DNA of 64,000 nucleotides from Pardosa pseudoannulata (lineage: Eukaryota > Arthropoda > Arachnida > Araneae > Lycosidae), in NCBI GenBank assembly GCA_032207245.1, contig CM063506.1:35578309-35642308 (forward strand). The letters are read 5' to 3'. How positions within the stretch are numbered: position 1 is the stretch's first letter; every line of letters begins with the position of its first letter. The notes below the pieces were generated by a model. That model was not told where the DNA came from. It worked only from the letters and a program-made list of their open reading frames with translations, and made no database searches. A program made the position numbers and the translations under genes. Positions 35,376 through 61,959 of this stretch are shown here, piece by piece.

Positions 35376-35932
35376 TGTAAGAGTCGCGTCCGTCTATGTC
35401 GGTGGTCTAGACGAGCGTTTGTCGGAGCAAACCTTTGTTCATTAAGACATCATTGCAAGCGGTGAACAATTGGAAAATTGAAGGTGTCAAGCGTGTCGTC
35501 TATCAACGCACCGATAGAGAAAAAGGAATTGTGCTATGTATGACCGAGTCGGCCAGGCACTAAGGGCGTTTCGGCTACCCCAAGAACAAGGATGAAAGAG
35601 GGGGTAGGGTAGATCTCCCCTAAAACCGAGGTTTCCTGTTTGGGAAAGAAGAAGCGGGAGCAACTCCTGGCTGAACTCTGAGAGAGTAGGTTGATCTAGA
35701 GTTATCTCCTCTCTGGATGAAAGGTTGCATATGCAAGTTTATTTTTCTTTAATGGTTTGATGGTTTTTGTTTTAATAAATCAACCTTGTTAAGTTTAAAA
35801 CATCCATGGCTTTGATTATTTAACATCAAGCTCTGCTCCGTTCCGAGAAACCCATGCGAAGTCGTACCCATATGACTAGAGTGTGACTGAGGACCGGATA
35901 TGGAGACAGAGCGACCGCTCGGCGTTATTACA
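35376..35932 (+). repeat. Candidate retroviral-type LTR
   Basis: Begins TGTAA and ends TTACA, has AATAAA at 35774-35779 and is followed by TTGACGCC, which could be a primer-binding site. No gag or pol follows and no partner LTR is seen, so it may be a solo or truncated LTR. Matching flanking duplications are not visible. Confidence 0.45.
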
Positions 35933-35989
35933 TTGACGCCAATGAAAAACCATGCAAGAGCTGTTAGAAACCTAATAGAAAAGAAGCCA

Positions 35990-36304
35990 TTAGGGGCCGG
36001 TGGAGGAAGCCTGGATAAGACCCGAGAAGAACGCTAACATGCGTTCTTCAGAGGTCTTAGCCTTGACCATTTTAGATTTAATTTTATTAAGTTGAGAGAG
36101 GATTTCGTCGAAATCCATGATTCCCAAAAGAATTTTGATTTCATTAAGTACGCTAGCGATTTCACCAAATTGATGTGAGGAATGGTTGAACAAATTAGTT
36201 TCAAAATGGTTAGGGCTTGAGGGGTTGCTAAAAGGGTGGACAGACAGGGGTTTATACAGAAAATGCATGTTTGTAAACAAACACGAGTGCTGACTACAAA
36301 TCAA
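35990..36304 (-). other. Unrecognised open frame of 104 residues
   Basis: The C-terminal half (MDFDEILSQLNKIKSKMVKA) looks amphipathic and protein-like, while the N-terminal part runs into THAP-element sequence. It may be a transposon-derived fragment. No family recognised. Confidence 0.25.
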
Positions 36305-37140
36305 CTTTTCGTTTGCAAAACATTGTTTGTTTTCATTGTAACGTATGAGCTACGATATGGATCACGTATACAATAAAACTAAATTTTATTTAAGGGAAGG
36401 GGAAGGAAACATCAGAAACTGGGCAAGTAATTCAAAATAGTTTTATTAGCTCATACAAAATTATATATATATTTAAAAAATTAAACATTTTACATAGTAC
36501 TATTAAGTATCAAAATTGAAGTATGACTACTTTGATTATGTTAACAGGCACAATAAAATAGTCCATAAATAAGAATCTAATAAAAATGTACAAAACCTAA
36601 TCATTTTAAGGACAAAAAATAATTACATTTATAGGTACAGTACTTCTTATAAAAGAATAGAAAATACATTCAAAATATGTAAAAAAAAACTTAGTACAAA
36701 TAAAAAAAATCTTAGAGCATAATAATTTTATATAATCTATTACATTACAGTAAGGTCAACATTTTGTTATCATTTTGAAAATGTTTGCCGCAAATTCTCG
36801 AAGAAGAACTTGGAGTCCAGTCTTGTCTTTTCAGAGCTTTTATCCTAAGAATTCGCAATGTCTTTAGGAAAGTAATAAAATCCAATATTTTCACCCTTTT
36901 TGAAACACTTAGTACAGTCATACGCACAACAGCTTGTTATCTTTTTCAGATAATTGACAAAATTAAAACCCCAATAACAAGAACAATCCGTAGGAAATTC
37001 TAATGTTTTGCCAACGGGGAAGTTGTGCTGCAATTTTTCCTGCACCTAACGTCATGTGCACATTCTCCATAACTGATGCAGAGGTCACGTTCGTCGCCAG
37101 CGCCTAAGCAAATGATTTCGTAAGAGGCTTAGAATTCTAA
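36255..37140 (-). pseudogene. THAP-domain DNA transposon remnant, minus copy
   Basis: Frames on the minus strand give ITSCCAYDCTKCFKKGENIG, then ALKRQDWTPSSSSRICGKHF: a C-x4-C and C-x2-H pair as in THAP fingers, split by a frameshift or stop. Non-coding flanks match the plus copy at 22028-23440. It lacks the hAT insertion seen there. Confidence 0.7.
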
Positions 37141-37587
37141 CTACCGCTGACGCGAATTTCCTTTCTGTTGAATTTCTGTTAATATACAGTGGAACCAGAA
37201 ACAAACAAAGAATAATCCTACTACCAATTCTGCTAATAATCCAATTTTAGATATTTTCGTACTAAAATTTTTAATTACTTATTTCAATGTATACATATTA
37301 AAAAAAATGAAAAGGGCTGAAAAATTAATACTTAGTAGCATAAAAGTACCTTCATGCTTTTACAAAAGGAAATCACAACGAATTATTATAAAAAGCTGAT
37401 TTTATTATAAAAAATGTAGAGAAATAATAGCAATAAAAGTACTCCAAATAAATGTATTGAAAAGTGAAAATCTGTTGGATTGTGTCGCTGATATAAACTT
37501 GAAATTTTCTTCTTCCCCTGTAAATTACAAAAAGGAAGCTATTACACAAAAATATATTTACTGATATACATAAATATCTACATAATT

Positions 37588-37616
37588 ACTTATATATATC
37601 TATATCTATCTATCTA

Positions 37617-37651
<35 letters not shown>
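37588..37651. repeat. (TATC)n and (TA)n microsatellite
   Basis: Tetranucleotide repeats grade into a TA run. Confidence 0.9.
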
Positions 37652-37656
<5 letters not shown>

Positions 37657-38068
37657 AAATTTGTGCCCATCGATAAGGAGCAAGTCCTTCTCCTCCTTCA
37701 GTCGTTTTAAAAAGAAATCGAATTTAAAAAATTAAACAAATATATGTAGACGAATGCGTGTTTTTAAAATTCTTTATTTTATATTATGTCTACTAAATTT
37801 GGAGATGAAATGACACTTCTGACAACTATTTCTAATTATGTGACATTCTTTTACACTCTTTTCCTAATGTAGGAGAAGGTAAAAAGGACATAGTAATACA
37901 CACGCACATAAATATATGCACACACACACATACATATATATGCATTTATATATATATATAATCTATAACATGATGTTATATGACAAATGAGTAATATAAT
38001 GTAGTCAAATAAAATTATAAGTATAACTAACAAAGTAATATGAGAAAATATATTTTGATACAAATATA

Positions 38069-38900
38069 ACATTCAAGACGCTTTATTAATGTTGATTAAG
38101 ACACAAAAATATATTTTGATACTAATATAACATTCAAGATTCTTTATTAATTTTGATTAAGAAATAAAAATATATTTGGTACTAATATAACATTCAAGAC
38201 TCTTTATTAATATTGATTAAGAAACGAAAATATATTTTGATACTAATACAATATTCAAAATTCCTTACTAATTTTGATTAAGAAATAAAAATATATTTGG
38301 TACTAATATAACATTCAAGACTCTTTATTAATATTGATTAAGAAACAAAAATTTATTTTGATACTAATATAACATTCAAGGTTCTTTATTAATTTTTATT
38401 AAGAAACAAAAATATATTTTGATACTAATATAACATTCAAGACTCTGTATTAAGTTTGATTAAGAAACAAAAATATATTTTGATACTAATATAACATTCA
38501 AGGCTTTTTATAAATGCTGATTAAGAAACAAAAATATATTTTGATACTAATATAACATTCAAGACTCTTTATTAAGTTTGATTAAGAAACAAAAATATAT
38601 TTTGATACTAATATAACATTCAAGACTCTTTCTTAATATTGATTAAGAAATAAAAATATATTTTGATACTAATATAACATTTAAAAACACTTTATTAGTG
38701 TTGATTAAGAAACAAAAAATTTATTTTGATACTAATATAACATTCAAGGTTCTTTATTAATTTTGATTAAGAAACAAAAATATATTTTGATACTAATATA
38801 ACATTCAAGACTCTTTCTTAATATTGATTAAGAAATAAAAATATATTTTGATACTAATATAACATTCAAGACGCTTTATTAATGTTGATTAAGAAACAAA
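38069..38900. repeat. 61-bp minisatellite, about 14 copies
   Basis: The unit begins CATTCAAGACTCTTTATTAA and contains GATTAAGAAACAAAAATATA and TTTGATACTAATATAA. Copies vary by point changes and 1-bp indels. It is intergenic and non-coding. Confidence 0.95.
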
Positions 38901-39525
38901 TATGAGGTGTAATTTGTTGATTAAGATGTTAAATAAAAATTACACAATTTTTACTGAAAATATTTTTTTTCACATTTTATGCCTATTATAGATTTTTTCT
39001 TGAGAAGTTAGTAAAAGGATAACTTTCTTCAAACATCCACAAATTAAGCCTAAAGACTATCTTTCTCGAGATTATAGTAAAAACATTAGTGTCCGTAGAT
39101 GTTCTTATTCTGACAAAGATATGGAGAAAGACAAGAAGTATAACTGAAAATGCTGCCAAAAAGAAACAAAGTTTTCACAAAAGAAAAACCTTTTTTTTTT
39201 ACAAATTTCGGTCGATGAGAACGCCTGTTTGGCAGGCTGACAAGAATAGGAGGGTTTGGAAGAATTTTAATACGACGGAATTTTAACGGAGTTATTTATA
39301 TGATACTTGACAATAAAACCTCTAAGAATTAATTCCAAATTTTTGCGTTAGCCTTTTAGAGAACGGTGCTTTCGCAGGGAAACCTCCTGTTAAACATTTT
39401 TATCTATTATTTTTTGGAGAAATATGAATTTTTTTCGATTTTTTTTTTATGTTTTTGACTTTTAAACTTACAATAAATGGCAGTACTACATTTAATATAT
39501 TTTTTCTTTTGAAATATATGTATTT

Positions 39526-39600
39526 ACTAGCTGCTTCGCACCCAGCCTTCGGTCTGGGTAATAAATGTTCCTAATAAAGGTTTATATCAACAACTATAGA
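39526..39600 (-). mobile_element. Helitron-type 3' terminus
   Basis: On the minus strand a hairpin (ACCCAG, 8-nt loop, CTGGGT) is followed by GCGAAGCAG and CTAGT, the hallmark of Helitron ends. The element body would extend to higher coordinates, but its 5' end is not clear. Confidence 0.65.
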
Positions 39601-40498
39601 TTAACAAATTTATAAAAATATTAAATAAACTCGTATGCTGCAGATTATTCACAAATATGATTTATTGAGAACAGAGTATCACAAGTATAAATGAGGATTG
39701 TAATGATGATGATATGTAATGATGCTTCATTCCGTGACTTTCTGTACTAAATGGGTCAATTTTCAACATGTTATGGATATGTATGCATGTATTTTCTTAC
39801 TGTGAAAATTTATTTTCAAATTTATTTAAAAATTTTTTTATTACATACCTAATTTTAACCTTGTTTTTTTTTTGGTGTATAGAATAGATGTACAATGTAG
39901 CAGAACGCCAAGAAATTGTCAAAATAAATTAGTTGGATTTTTTAAAGTCATTATAAAGAATTGAATTTATTATCTTTATCACATAGGCTTAAACTACATA
40001 ATGCATACGATAACTTTATGTTACTTATTTTATGTTAAAGACACTTTCGATTTCTTAAATTGTGAAGCTATTAAATGTATAAGTCAAATTTACGTCAAAA
40101 TACTTCGATTAATTTTTGAAAAATTGTAAAAAAAGTATGTTGTTACATAGCATTGTACTTGCATAGACTGTCATTTCACGTGATAGATTGAGAGGAAAAC
40201 TTTTAATTTCGGCAATGAGCTCTTTAGGATATCAAATAATTTATATAAACAAAACACACACAAAGTTAAAACACAAAGTTCGTACTGCAATTGTTTTTCA
40301 CTTATGACCCATAACAAAAGTATCTATTCAAACAACACTTATAAATTGTTAAACTATTTAGTTGTTTCACCTTTTAAGAACACTTACTTATTGTTCTTCC
40401 AATTTAATTAAAATTTAAAAAGTATTATGTTCACGCTGTACAAGAGAATGGGTTTGTCAGTTAACCCCCCTCAATTCGTCCTGTGGTATCCTCTAAGG

Positions 40499-41501
40499 CA
40501 GGGGTGCCCAACCCAAAACGGTTGGTGGGCCAAAAAACAATTTACTGAACTGAGGTGGGACGCACATATAAAAATAAAACAGCAAATTATTCAAAATATT
40601 TTATTATCGTGCAGTATTCAAAATATGCATTTTTACAGTGCGAGCTGCGACTGTGCATAAAAGTTGTGTTAGACATATATCATAACTACAACAACAATAA
40701 ACATTAACTATACTGTATTTATAATCATCCCCAACACCTTACCTTCCTCCCTAATCATGAGGGTTAAAATATAAATTATTGTATTTATACTATAAATATA
40801 TATTGCAGTTTATTCACAAGCACTACCACATGTATTATTTTAAAATTAAAGTGAGATTTGGTTTTGTATTTTACTAAAGATTTTGTTAATATCAACGGAA
40901 AATGTAGTCGACGCGCATCTTAGCTGATATGTCCTGTTTTTATCAAGTAACCTGCTGCGACACTTTGTTTTTACCAGGTTTAATTTGGAAAAAAATGATT
41001 CGCAGCGATAAGTAGTTCCAAATGCTGATATAATGCACACTGCCGATCGTCTTACATTTGGAAATTTATATTCGGTGATATATTTTTGATAATACTCAAT
41101 CTTATTCTCTTCGTTTAGCATTTTAGGTCAATGTTTGATTCATTTGTAAATTTGGTGGTGTTGATTCCACCTCTACATTAAATGGAGCTAAGAATGTTTC
41201 AAAGATTTCCCCAACATTTGCATGTATGAGAATCTAATATTGAATTCTTTAAGTAATTTTGCGATTTCAGTAGAATATTTGATGAAGCTTTTATGTTCAT
41301 TTTTACAGTCATTTAATAATGGGAAATGAATCAAATTGTTTGACAGTAATTGGTTTTCATAAAGCTCAAGCTTTGTTACAAACAACTAAAATTCTATGTT
41401 TCAACTGTGTATAGTCAAAATGACTAAAACTATATAGACAGTTGAAAACTTCAATTGATCCGCAAAAAGTTTTTAAATGGGCCGCTGGTTGGGCAAGCCT
41501 G
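40499..41501 (-). pseudogene. hAT element remnant with transposase C-terminus
   Basis: Ends CAGGGGTGCCCAACCC and, inverted, CAGGCTTGCCCAACCAGC. The minus-strand frame 41121-40846 (TTYRCESFFSKLNLVKTKCR) is the hAT C-terminal dimerisation region. Upstream frames to 41385 are fragments. The 5' zinc finger and most of the catalytic domain are gone. Confidence 0.75.
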
Positions 41502-41579
41502 TTTGTTCTAAGACAAACCCCTCCAAGGATTACAAAGAAAGACTTTAATTCATTCATTTATAAGGTTCATAGATAATAT

Positions 41580-41866
41580 TTATAAACTAATTTCCTTAAA
41601 TTCCAAGGAATTCATGTAGGTATCTTTCAAAGGATTAATACAGTGGACAGGATTAATACAGCTGGAAAATGTGTTGAATGGAGAGAAAATTAGCATGTAA
41701 TGCAGAGCAAGGTTGATTGAACATTGCTGAAAGAAATTTAAATTTCGGACACTACTTTTGATAAGATATATTATGGCTGGGAAAATAGATTTGAAGGAAT
41801 AAGAATGGGAACGAGGAGAATTATTAAGATATATTAAAGTGTAATAATTTTGATGGCCTACATATA
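41580..41866 (+). repeat. Microsatellite-associated repeat M, copy 1
   Basis: Contains CAGCTGGAAAATGTGTTGAA and AGGAATAAGAATGGGAACGA. Related sequence recurs at 44180, 52912 (minus) and 53340, where it ends in AT or AC/GT runs. Confidence 0.7.
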
Positions 41867-43083
41867 CACTCAAGAGCCAAAACATTATGATAACCCCTAC
41901 ATTTTGCAATGAACTCGCCTGGATGACGTGGAAGGCACGTGATCAGGTGGAAGTGGTATTTAACTGCTGCTGGAGAGTCTGAAGAATCATTCTTTCACTT
42001 ACTTCTGTGTGTGATGGGAAAGGCTGTGGATCAAAGCGATTTTGATAGAGGGCAGATTGCAATGGCTCGAAGGCTCGGAACAAGTATTTCCGAAATTGCA
42101 CGACTCGTGGGTTGTTCGCGATCTACAGTTGTTAGTACTTATGCAAAGTGGATGAATGACGGTGAAACCAGCAGTAGACGACATGGCGTTGGACGTCCAC
42201 ACGCTATAAAGATAAAGGTCCTCGGAGACTGTCTCCCATGGTTAAAGCAAAACAGGAGCCAGACAGTGGCTCAGCTGACAACCCAATACAATGCAGGGCC
42301 AAGTAGAATAGTATCGGAACACACTGTTCAGCGGACACTGTTGGATATGGGTATACGCAGCGAACGTCCCACTCGTGTGACTTTGCTGACCAAGCGTCAT
42401 CGCCAACTGAGCCTACGTTGGGCTTGGGAAGATCGCGACTGGTCCATGTATCAGTGGGAGAGAGTTGCCTGGTCAGATGAATCACGTTTGTCATTCATCA
42501 CGCCGATCCCCGTGTCAGGATACGCCATCTTCCAGGCGAACAGTTGGTCCCTCAATGTACAGTAGGTCATACACAGGCCGGTGATGGCGGTATTATGCTT
42601 TTGGGGGACGTTCTTTTGGGCGTCACTGGGACCCGTGGTTGTGGTAGAGCAGACCATGAATGCTACAGGGTATCTGAACATCATTGCGGACCAGTTGCAC
42701 CCTTACATGGCCTCTGTTTTTCAGCTGGAAATGGAATGTTTCAACAGGACAATGCCCTGTGTCACAAGGCTAAAATTGTGTTGGAGTGGTTCCAGGAACA
42801 TGATGCTGAATTCCAGTTAATGTCTGGCCGCCTAACTCATAAGATCTCAATCCGAGAGAGCAGATTTGGGATATCATGGGACGGCAGCTCAGAGTTCAAA
42901 CACCACCCATTCGCAATATCTCGGATTTGCGTAACCGTTGCTTAAACATCTGGTACAATCTGTCTCCGGCCATCTATTAAGGACTTGTGGCATCCATGCC
43001 AAGGCTGGTTGAAGCTATGTTGCGTGACAAAGGTGGGCCAACTCGTTATTGATAGGTGGTCATAATGTTTTGGCTCTTGTGTG
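41867..43083 (+). pseudogene. Nearly full-length Tc1-family transposon
   Basis: Terminal repeats CACTCAAGAGCCAAAACATT and the inverse at 43083, flanked by TA on both sides (41865-41866, 43084-43085). The plus-strand frame from 42015 encodes a helix-turn-helix (ISEIARLVGCSRSTVVSTY) and the first acidic block WSDESR. A frameshift near 42540 then breaks it. FQQDNALCHKA and a damaged DLNPREQIWD follow. Non-functional but recent looking. Confidence 0.92.
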
Positions 43084-44180
43084 TATGTGTAACCAGTGAA
43101 ATTATCTTTTATGGGACAAGAGAAATACTACACGATTACATGGGAAATAACCATTATTATTGGAATTCTCCGGGCTTACTGGGCAATAAAAATATCTAAG
43201 TAACTGGCAGTCTTTCAGGCATTAAAGAAAGCGATGTCCACCGTTTTGGAACTTTTAATTTATTGACGATAAAAATAAAAGGGTCAAAAGACTGTGTTTA
43301 CAAGGCAAGAGCTCTGCATCAAATGCACAAGAATACACATTTTTTTTTCAATTGTCGCCTTGCGATTGATCACGGGAATTTTTTCAGAAGAGATTTAAAA
43401 TTATTCAGCATTTTTTCGAGTTAAAATTTAACATTGATTATTTAAATTTGCTCTAAAACTGCACAGAGAGCAATTTAGTTATTGGAGAAGTGAAACTATT
43501 TTCCTGGAATAATTTTTTTAAAAAAGTGGTTTGCACGTACAATTAACATGATGTTTCCAAAGTGGTTCTCACGTACAATTTTCGACCTCCAAAAACGCTC
43601 CGAAAATGAATGTAATGTACATATCTTAACTTTTGGAGTTTTGCGGTAGCAGGGTCAGGTCGATTGTTTAGAAACTGCACCCCTCTTTGACGAACATTTA
43701 TAGCGGGATGCAAAGGGGAAACAAAGACGCTGATAATTTTAGACTTTGTAAATCTCTATTTCGAAGTATTTCGTTTGCGGTAATAGATGTATCTGTAATT
43801 GCATATAATATCTTGGATGACTTTCGTAAAAAAATATAAATAAGTCTCTAGAAGAATAATTTTATTTGACTTTTAGAATCCATTATTTCTTATGGGATGA
43901 ACGTCGAGATTTGACGAGGTTTATGTGAATTAAAAATTAACAATCTATAATATCTATTTATATATCTATTTATAACCGGGAGTAAAGGGACAATAACGAG
44001 GGTGGGTTTCTCGTAATCCATTCTAGTCTAAAAGGGTGAATGAAAAAAATCATAGAAATTAGCCATGACACAGTTAAACTTAGGGTATTTTTTTCCACTC
44101 GGAGGGTTAAAAAGTGGCCAGTGGACAGAAAATTAACATTTATGTCGGCTTTAGTTTTGCGAGACCGGTAAAAAGAATTA
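43084..44180. other. Intergenic, no gene seen
   Basis: AT-rich with no open frame of note. GTGGTT(T/C)(G/T)CACGTACAATT is repeated in tandem near 43527-43581. Confidence 0.45.
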
Positions 44181-44288
44181 AGTCGGTGATTACTTCTTTA
44201 AATTTGACATTTTATCGCTGGAAATAGTTATAAAAAATGAGAAGGGGAAAAAGGAAAATTTTAGATAGATATTTTAGGAGTAATAGTG

Positions 44289-44356
<68 letters not shown>
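44180..44356 (+). repeat. Repeat M copy 2 with (AT)n tail
   Basis: GAGAAGGGGAAAAAGGAAAA and ATTTTAGGAGTAATAGTGTT precede an AT run at 44291-44356. Confidence 0.55.
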
Positions 44357-44359
<3 letters not shown>

Positions 44360-44739
44360 TGAAACATAGCGATGAACACGAAGTGATGTTGTCGTGGTAG
44401 AGAGAAAGACAAGATTTTTAAAGGAAAATTAGCAGCAGCTTATTTGGTCATCTTCAACAGTCAACTCTCACGAAAATTAGCCATGCGGCCTCTTATAACC
44501 TTAGGGACGCCACCAGCATCAGGAAGTAATTCTAGATGCAGAAGAATGTTGTTGTCAGAATTTTAGAAATCTTAGTTCAGCGAAAGTACGTAGGCGAATT
44601 CGTGTGTCCAATAGAAAGGCGATTTCATCTATTACAAAGAGTTCAACGCTAAGAGGCTACTAGAAAGACAGAGAAATCGCTGACTTGGTGGTTTTTTAAT
44701 ATATTTAGTAATTTTAATTCTAAGATTAAACTATTTAAC

Positions 44740-44743
<4 letters not shown>

Positions 44744-44786
<43 letters not shown>
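44744..44786. repeat. (AC)n(AT)n microsatellite
   Basis: AC run followed directly by TA run. Confidence 0.95.
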
Positions 44787-44944
44787 GCATCTTACACAGA
44801 TAAGAGACAAACGGGATCTGCTTGATCTGTAGAAAGATCATCGAGAGTAGTGGAAAGTTACGTGGATGAATTCCCACGAGAAAAGGTTTTTAGATAGACA
44901 TTTATTTCGTGGTTTGCTAAATCATTATTAGCGAAACAATCAAC

Positions 44945-45015
44945 AGATATTTGACCTCGATCCCGAAACCCTCCAGTTATGAGGTGGATATCTTTGCCGA
45001 CTGAGTTACCGCAGA
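44945..45015 (-). repeat. tRNA-like head of SINE family C
   Basis: The minus strand reads GCGGTAACTCAGTCGGCAAA (A box) then GGGTTTCGGGATCGAGG (B-box-like). Confidence 0.5.
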
Positions 45016-45589
45016 AGAAGGAGAGGGGGACAATTTATTTATTTCTATTTAACTTAACTTCGTAAAAATGAAAACAAGTCACAATAATTTTACTTTAAAT
45101 TGATCCTCTCATGGCTACTCTACATTGTTTACGCACCTTCAAATTCATTTTTATATACCACGTACCCCCTTAGAGGAAATATAGAGCTCTAGTGGTCCGT
45201 GAGAATCATTTTTGGGAGCCACTGGTCTGAACCGATACAAAGTCTACTATTTGTGAGAGAGTTGAAGTGTTAACTGAAATGGATACTACGAGTTGTTCAC
45301 AGAAGTTAACATAAGTATTGAATTTCACCCAAACATTTAACATCTATTTCACTCAAGTTTTCAGGTACAGATTTAGTCAAGTGTTCTGCAAGAGGCTAAC
45401 GATAATTTTCATGTTATTGGAGTAGAGGAGGATGGGGTATGAAGTTTGCATCACGACTAAAATGAAGTCTCCAGTTGTTAAAATAGTAAACTGTTTTTAA
45501 ATGGGGGGCACTTGCCTGTTAAACATTCGCCATATAATGCGGTGGAATGTTTTAGCTCTTTTATTATCAGAGCATCATATAGGCGGTCA

Positions 45590-45770
45590 ACATTATTACC
45601 TAGAGACCATCACAAACAAAGTAAATTCCCTCAGTTTTGAAGGAGGGACCAAGCAGAAGTCCCTCAGGGTTTGACCTCTAGAGGTTATTTGTGATCTTGA
45701 AGGACACTGCGACCACGAACTTGTTTTACGTCTTCAAGACGCCATTAATGAACACGATGGATCTTTTGCT
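45590..45770 (-). repeat. SINE family C, body fragment
   Basis: Shares AATGAACACG, the GAGGACATTG-like block and the GACCAAGCAGAAG-like block with 63010-63298. The tRNA head is not obvious here. Confidence 0.6.
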
Positions 45771-47933
45771 CCATATCCTTCGGTTACTTAAATTGCTACC
45801 TTTGCCTAACGTTTTATTCATTTGCATACACTTCATTCTAGACCTAATTTCTTCCTGCCTTTTTTTCGTTTCCTTTGCAATTATCTTTTATAAGTCTCGT
45901 TAAGATATCCATCTACGTTAAAACCATCATTTTTTGACAAAAATAATAATTTTTTTTCAATTTCTCTATTTTAAAATTTCAACTTTTAGGCTTCTAAATA
46001 TGCTTTTGTTTTGTGTTTAAGGCATTTTAAAGAAAAGTTACAGCTGTTTAAACATCAGTGACAGCTGTCAAAACAAAACGGAAGTAGCGACTTCGAAACC
46101 GGAAGTTGGGAATTTAAAACCTTTGAAAGAGCATTTATTGGACAAAACTTTTTAAATTTTCATGAAGAATAATTTAAACATTTTCTAGTATTTTTAATAA
46201 TTAGCAACTTGGCAATTAGACAGTTTTGAAGCAAGAAAGTGTGGGGAATTTTAAACATGTATTTTATTTTTTTAATAGTTAAAGTTACTTTCATAAACTT
46301 CAAATGCGTTTTTCTCAGAACGGTATTTTTAATAAAATGTTGAAACTTAAAATGTGATTTCTCAAAAAGTTCTTAAAATATTTTGTAGAAAATTGATATG
46401 AATGCTTTTGATAGTATTTACTAGTAAATGACATAAAAGCTCTAAATTTGGATAATTTTTCATGACGTTACACTTATAGTTAGATAAAGGTAATGAAAAT
46501 TCGTTAAAAATTCAATGTGTATGATTTTGAAGGACCAAAATTTTTTTCACCAAATATAAATTAAGCAAAGATTTTAGGTGATTCACTAGTCCAGCGTATA
46601 AGAAATGTGTTGCAATATAAAATATTGAAATTATTTAATTTATTAAAAAATTAGACCTTTTGAAAAAACCCGAGTTTTTTACTAAATTTTCTTCATTTAT
46701 TAGAAATTTTATAAAAACTTCTCCAGGAATAAATTTTTTAAGTGCAATTCTCTATGATAATATTAAAAATAAATCTAAAAATGTAAAAACATGAACTAGT
46801 TTCTATGTTTAACCCATATTGTACCACACCAACTAAATATTTCTGTAAGTTATTAAAACTTAATCCATATCATTAATATGGTGTAACTAAGTATATAAAA
46901 CCAAAATTTTGAGAAAAATAATTTAATCTAAGTAAAGAAATGAATTTTTTATGTAATTGACTGTCCTATAAATAGGACATCGGTCCAATACACTACTAAA
47001 ATTTAACAAATATCCCTTAGATTGCATTAGGCTGATTCATTCATTACATTGCATAGGCTGATTTAAATTTTGGGAAATAGTCTAAACAAAGTCCAACATT
47101 ACATTTTAAGCATACTATTGTTGGTTTTCCCTTGCAGTTATTGAACTGGCTGTAAGAGAGTAAGTTTATTTTGCAATCTCCAGTTTTTCTGAATAGAATA
47201 GACATCTATTTACCCCTTGTTATGACCAGGTGTTTGAACTGGTTTTCATTGTAAGATAAGAAAATAATGTGCGCTATCAATGAAATATCGAATTCATGGA
47301 AAAATAATCGTGATTGGACAGTCGTCTTAATTTTATTGCACCTTTTTTATACTTACAAAATACACGTGTAAAATATATTTTTCAACAAAACCTTTCAGCT
47401 ACATAATTAGATCTGTTTTTAAACTAAAAGTAACCTCCACAATGTTTGAAAAAAAAAATAATAATAAATATAAAATTAAAGAATAAAAAAATGACGATTT
47501 TTAAGAGGTTGCTGAAAATGAATTTTACAATACATTATAATTTGATTTCTCAGTTTTTTTTTGTTACTTTGATAAAATGTGTTTATTTTAAAGGTGTTAA
47601 AATAAAATCCACCCAGAAAATATTTATAACTTTATTATTCAATGGAATATTATATGCTGTCCTATTTATAGGACAGAAGTCCAATATCTGTTAAAGAAAA
47701 AAGTTCTCCGAACGTAGACGGATACCTTAAACCTTTCCTCTCACTTCACTTCCAGAGTGGACAAAGGCTTGCTTTTAAAATACATACAAAAAATTTCATA
47801 AATAAAATACCTTAGCGAACCTTACACATTTTTGTTTATTGCATAAAACACGTAAGCAAATGGTTTTTATAATTTTTCTTAATGACATTAAATTTATGTA
47901 GCCAATAATTATATAAATCCCATTAATAGAATG
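45771..47933. other. Intergenic, no certain gene
   Basis: Very AT-rich. If the minus-strand EGF-like gene has another exon it should lie here. Acceptor-like sites on the minus strand near 47195 and 47147 give only very short frames, so I make no call. Confidence 0.4.
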
Positions 47934-61194
<13,261 letters not shown>

Positions 61195-61639
61195 CTGCAA
61201 GATGAAAGATATTTATCTACTCTTTAACATGAATTAAGCGAAAATAATATAGAAAGTAAGATTAAGTAAAAAGCAAACAAAAATAGGATAAGAATTTTAA
61301 CAATGTATATTAAAACCCTGCTGTTGGTTTATTGCCTATTCAAGCTAAATCTTCGCGTTCTTTCAGATATAATTAAAATTATACTTTTAGTTTGCAGATA
61401 TTTAGTTTATGTTTTTTAAACTTGTCATCATATACTAATTTCTACAATATCAATTGCGCAAAGACTACCGATTTTAAATAACTATGACTAAATTGAAGTA
61501 AAATCTGATTTATTTATTATTTTATCTATTTTCGAGTAAACTCAGGTATACCTGTAAAAGTTTTATATGACATTACTGAGTAAAACAATAAATATAAGTG
61601 TATTAAAATAACAGAAAAAAGAAAAAATTTGTTATGATC

Positions 61640-61830
61640 TATTTATATTTTTATATATAAAATTCTTCTGCCCGTGTGTTTGTAGTAGAATTCCTCCTAA
61701 ATGGTTGGACTGATTTTGATGAAATTTTGTGTATGCAATTAAGTTGATTCGAGAATGGTTTACATTCACAATTTGGTCCGATAAAAATGTTTTTTCTTAT
61801 TAAAAATTCATAATTGCGCGCTTATTGAGA
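61640..61830 (+). mobile_element. Helitron-like 5' end fragment
   Basis: TTATATATAAAATTCTTCTG then GATTTTGATGAAATTTTGTG, the common 5' part of arthropod Helitron-like elements. No 3' terminus found. Confidence 0.4.
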
Positions 61831-61959
61831 TTATTATAATGCTGATCGAAACACTTCACTGCCAATATATAATATATATGCTTTATGGTGAGCGATATAT
61901 CACCAGCCTCTTTTTATATGTCTATTCAGCTTTTCTGATAAACCTATCTTACATAATTC

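Noticed and set aside
38069..38900. CRISPR-like array of 61-bp units
   Set aside because: Whole units repeat with no unique spacers, and the sequence is eukaryotic: a minisatellite.
45140..45235. hAT-like end TTGGGAGCCACTG
   Set aside because: Only one terminus visible; too little to define an element.
45691..45903. Hydrophobic 70-residue plus-strand frame
   Set aside because: Overlaps a SINE C fragment and pyrimidine-rich DNA; no splice or initiation context.
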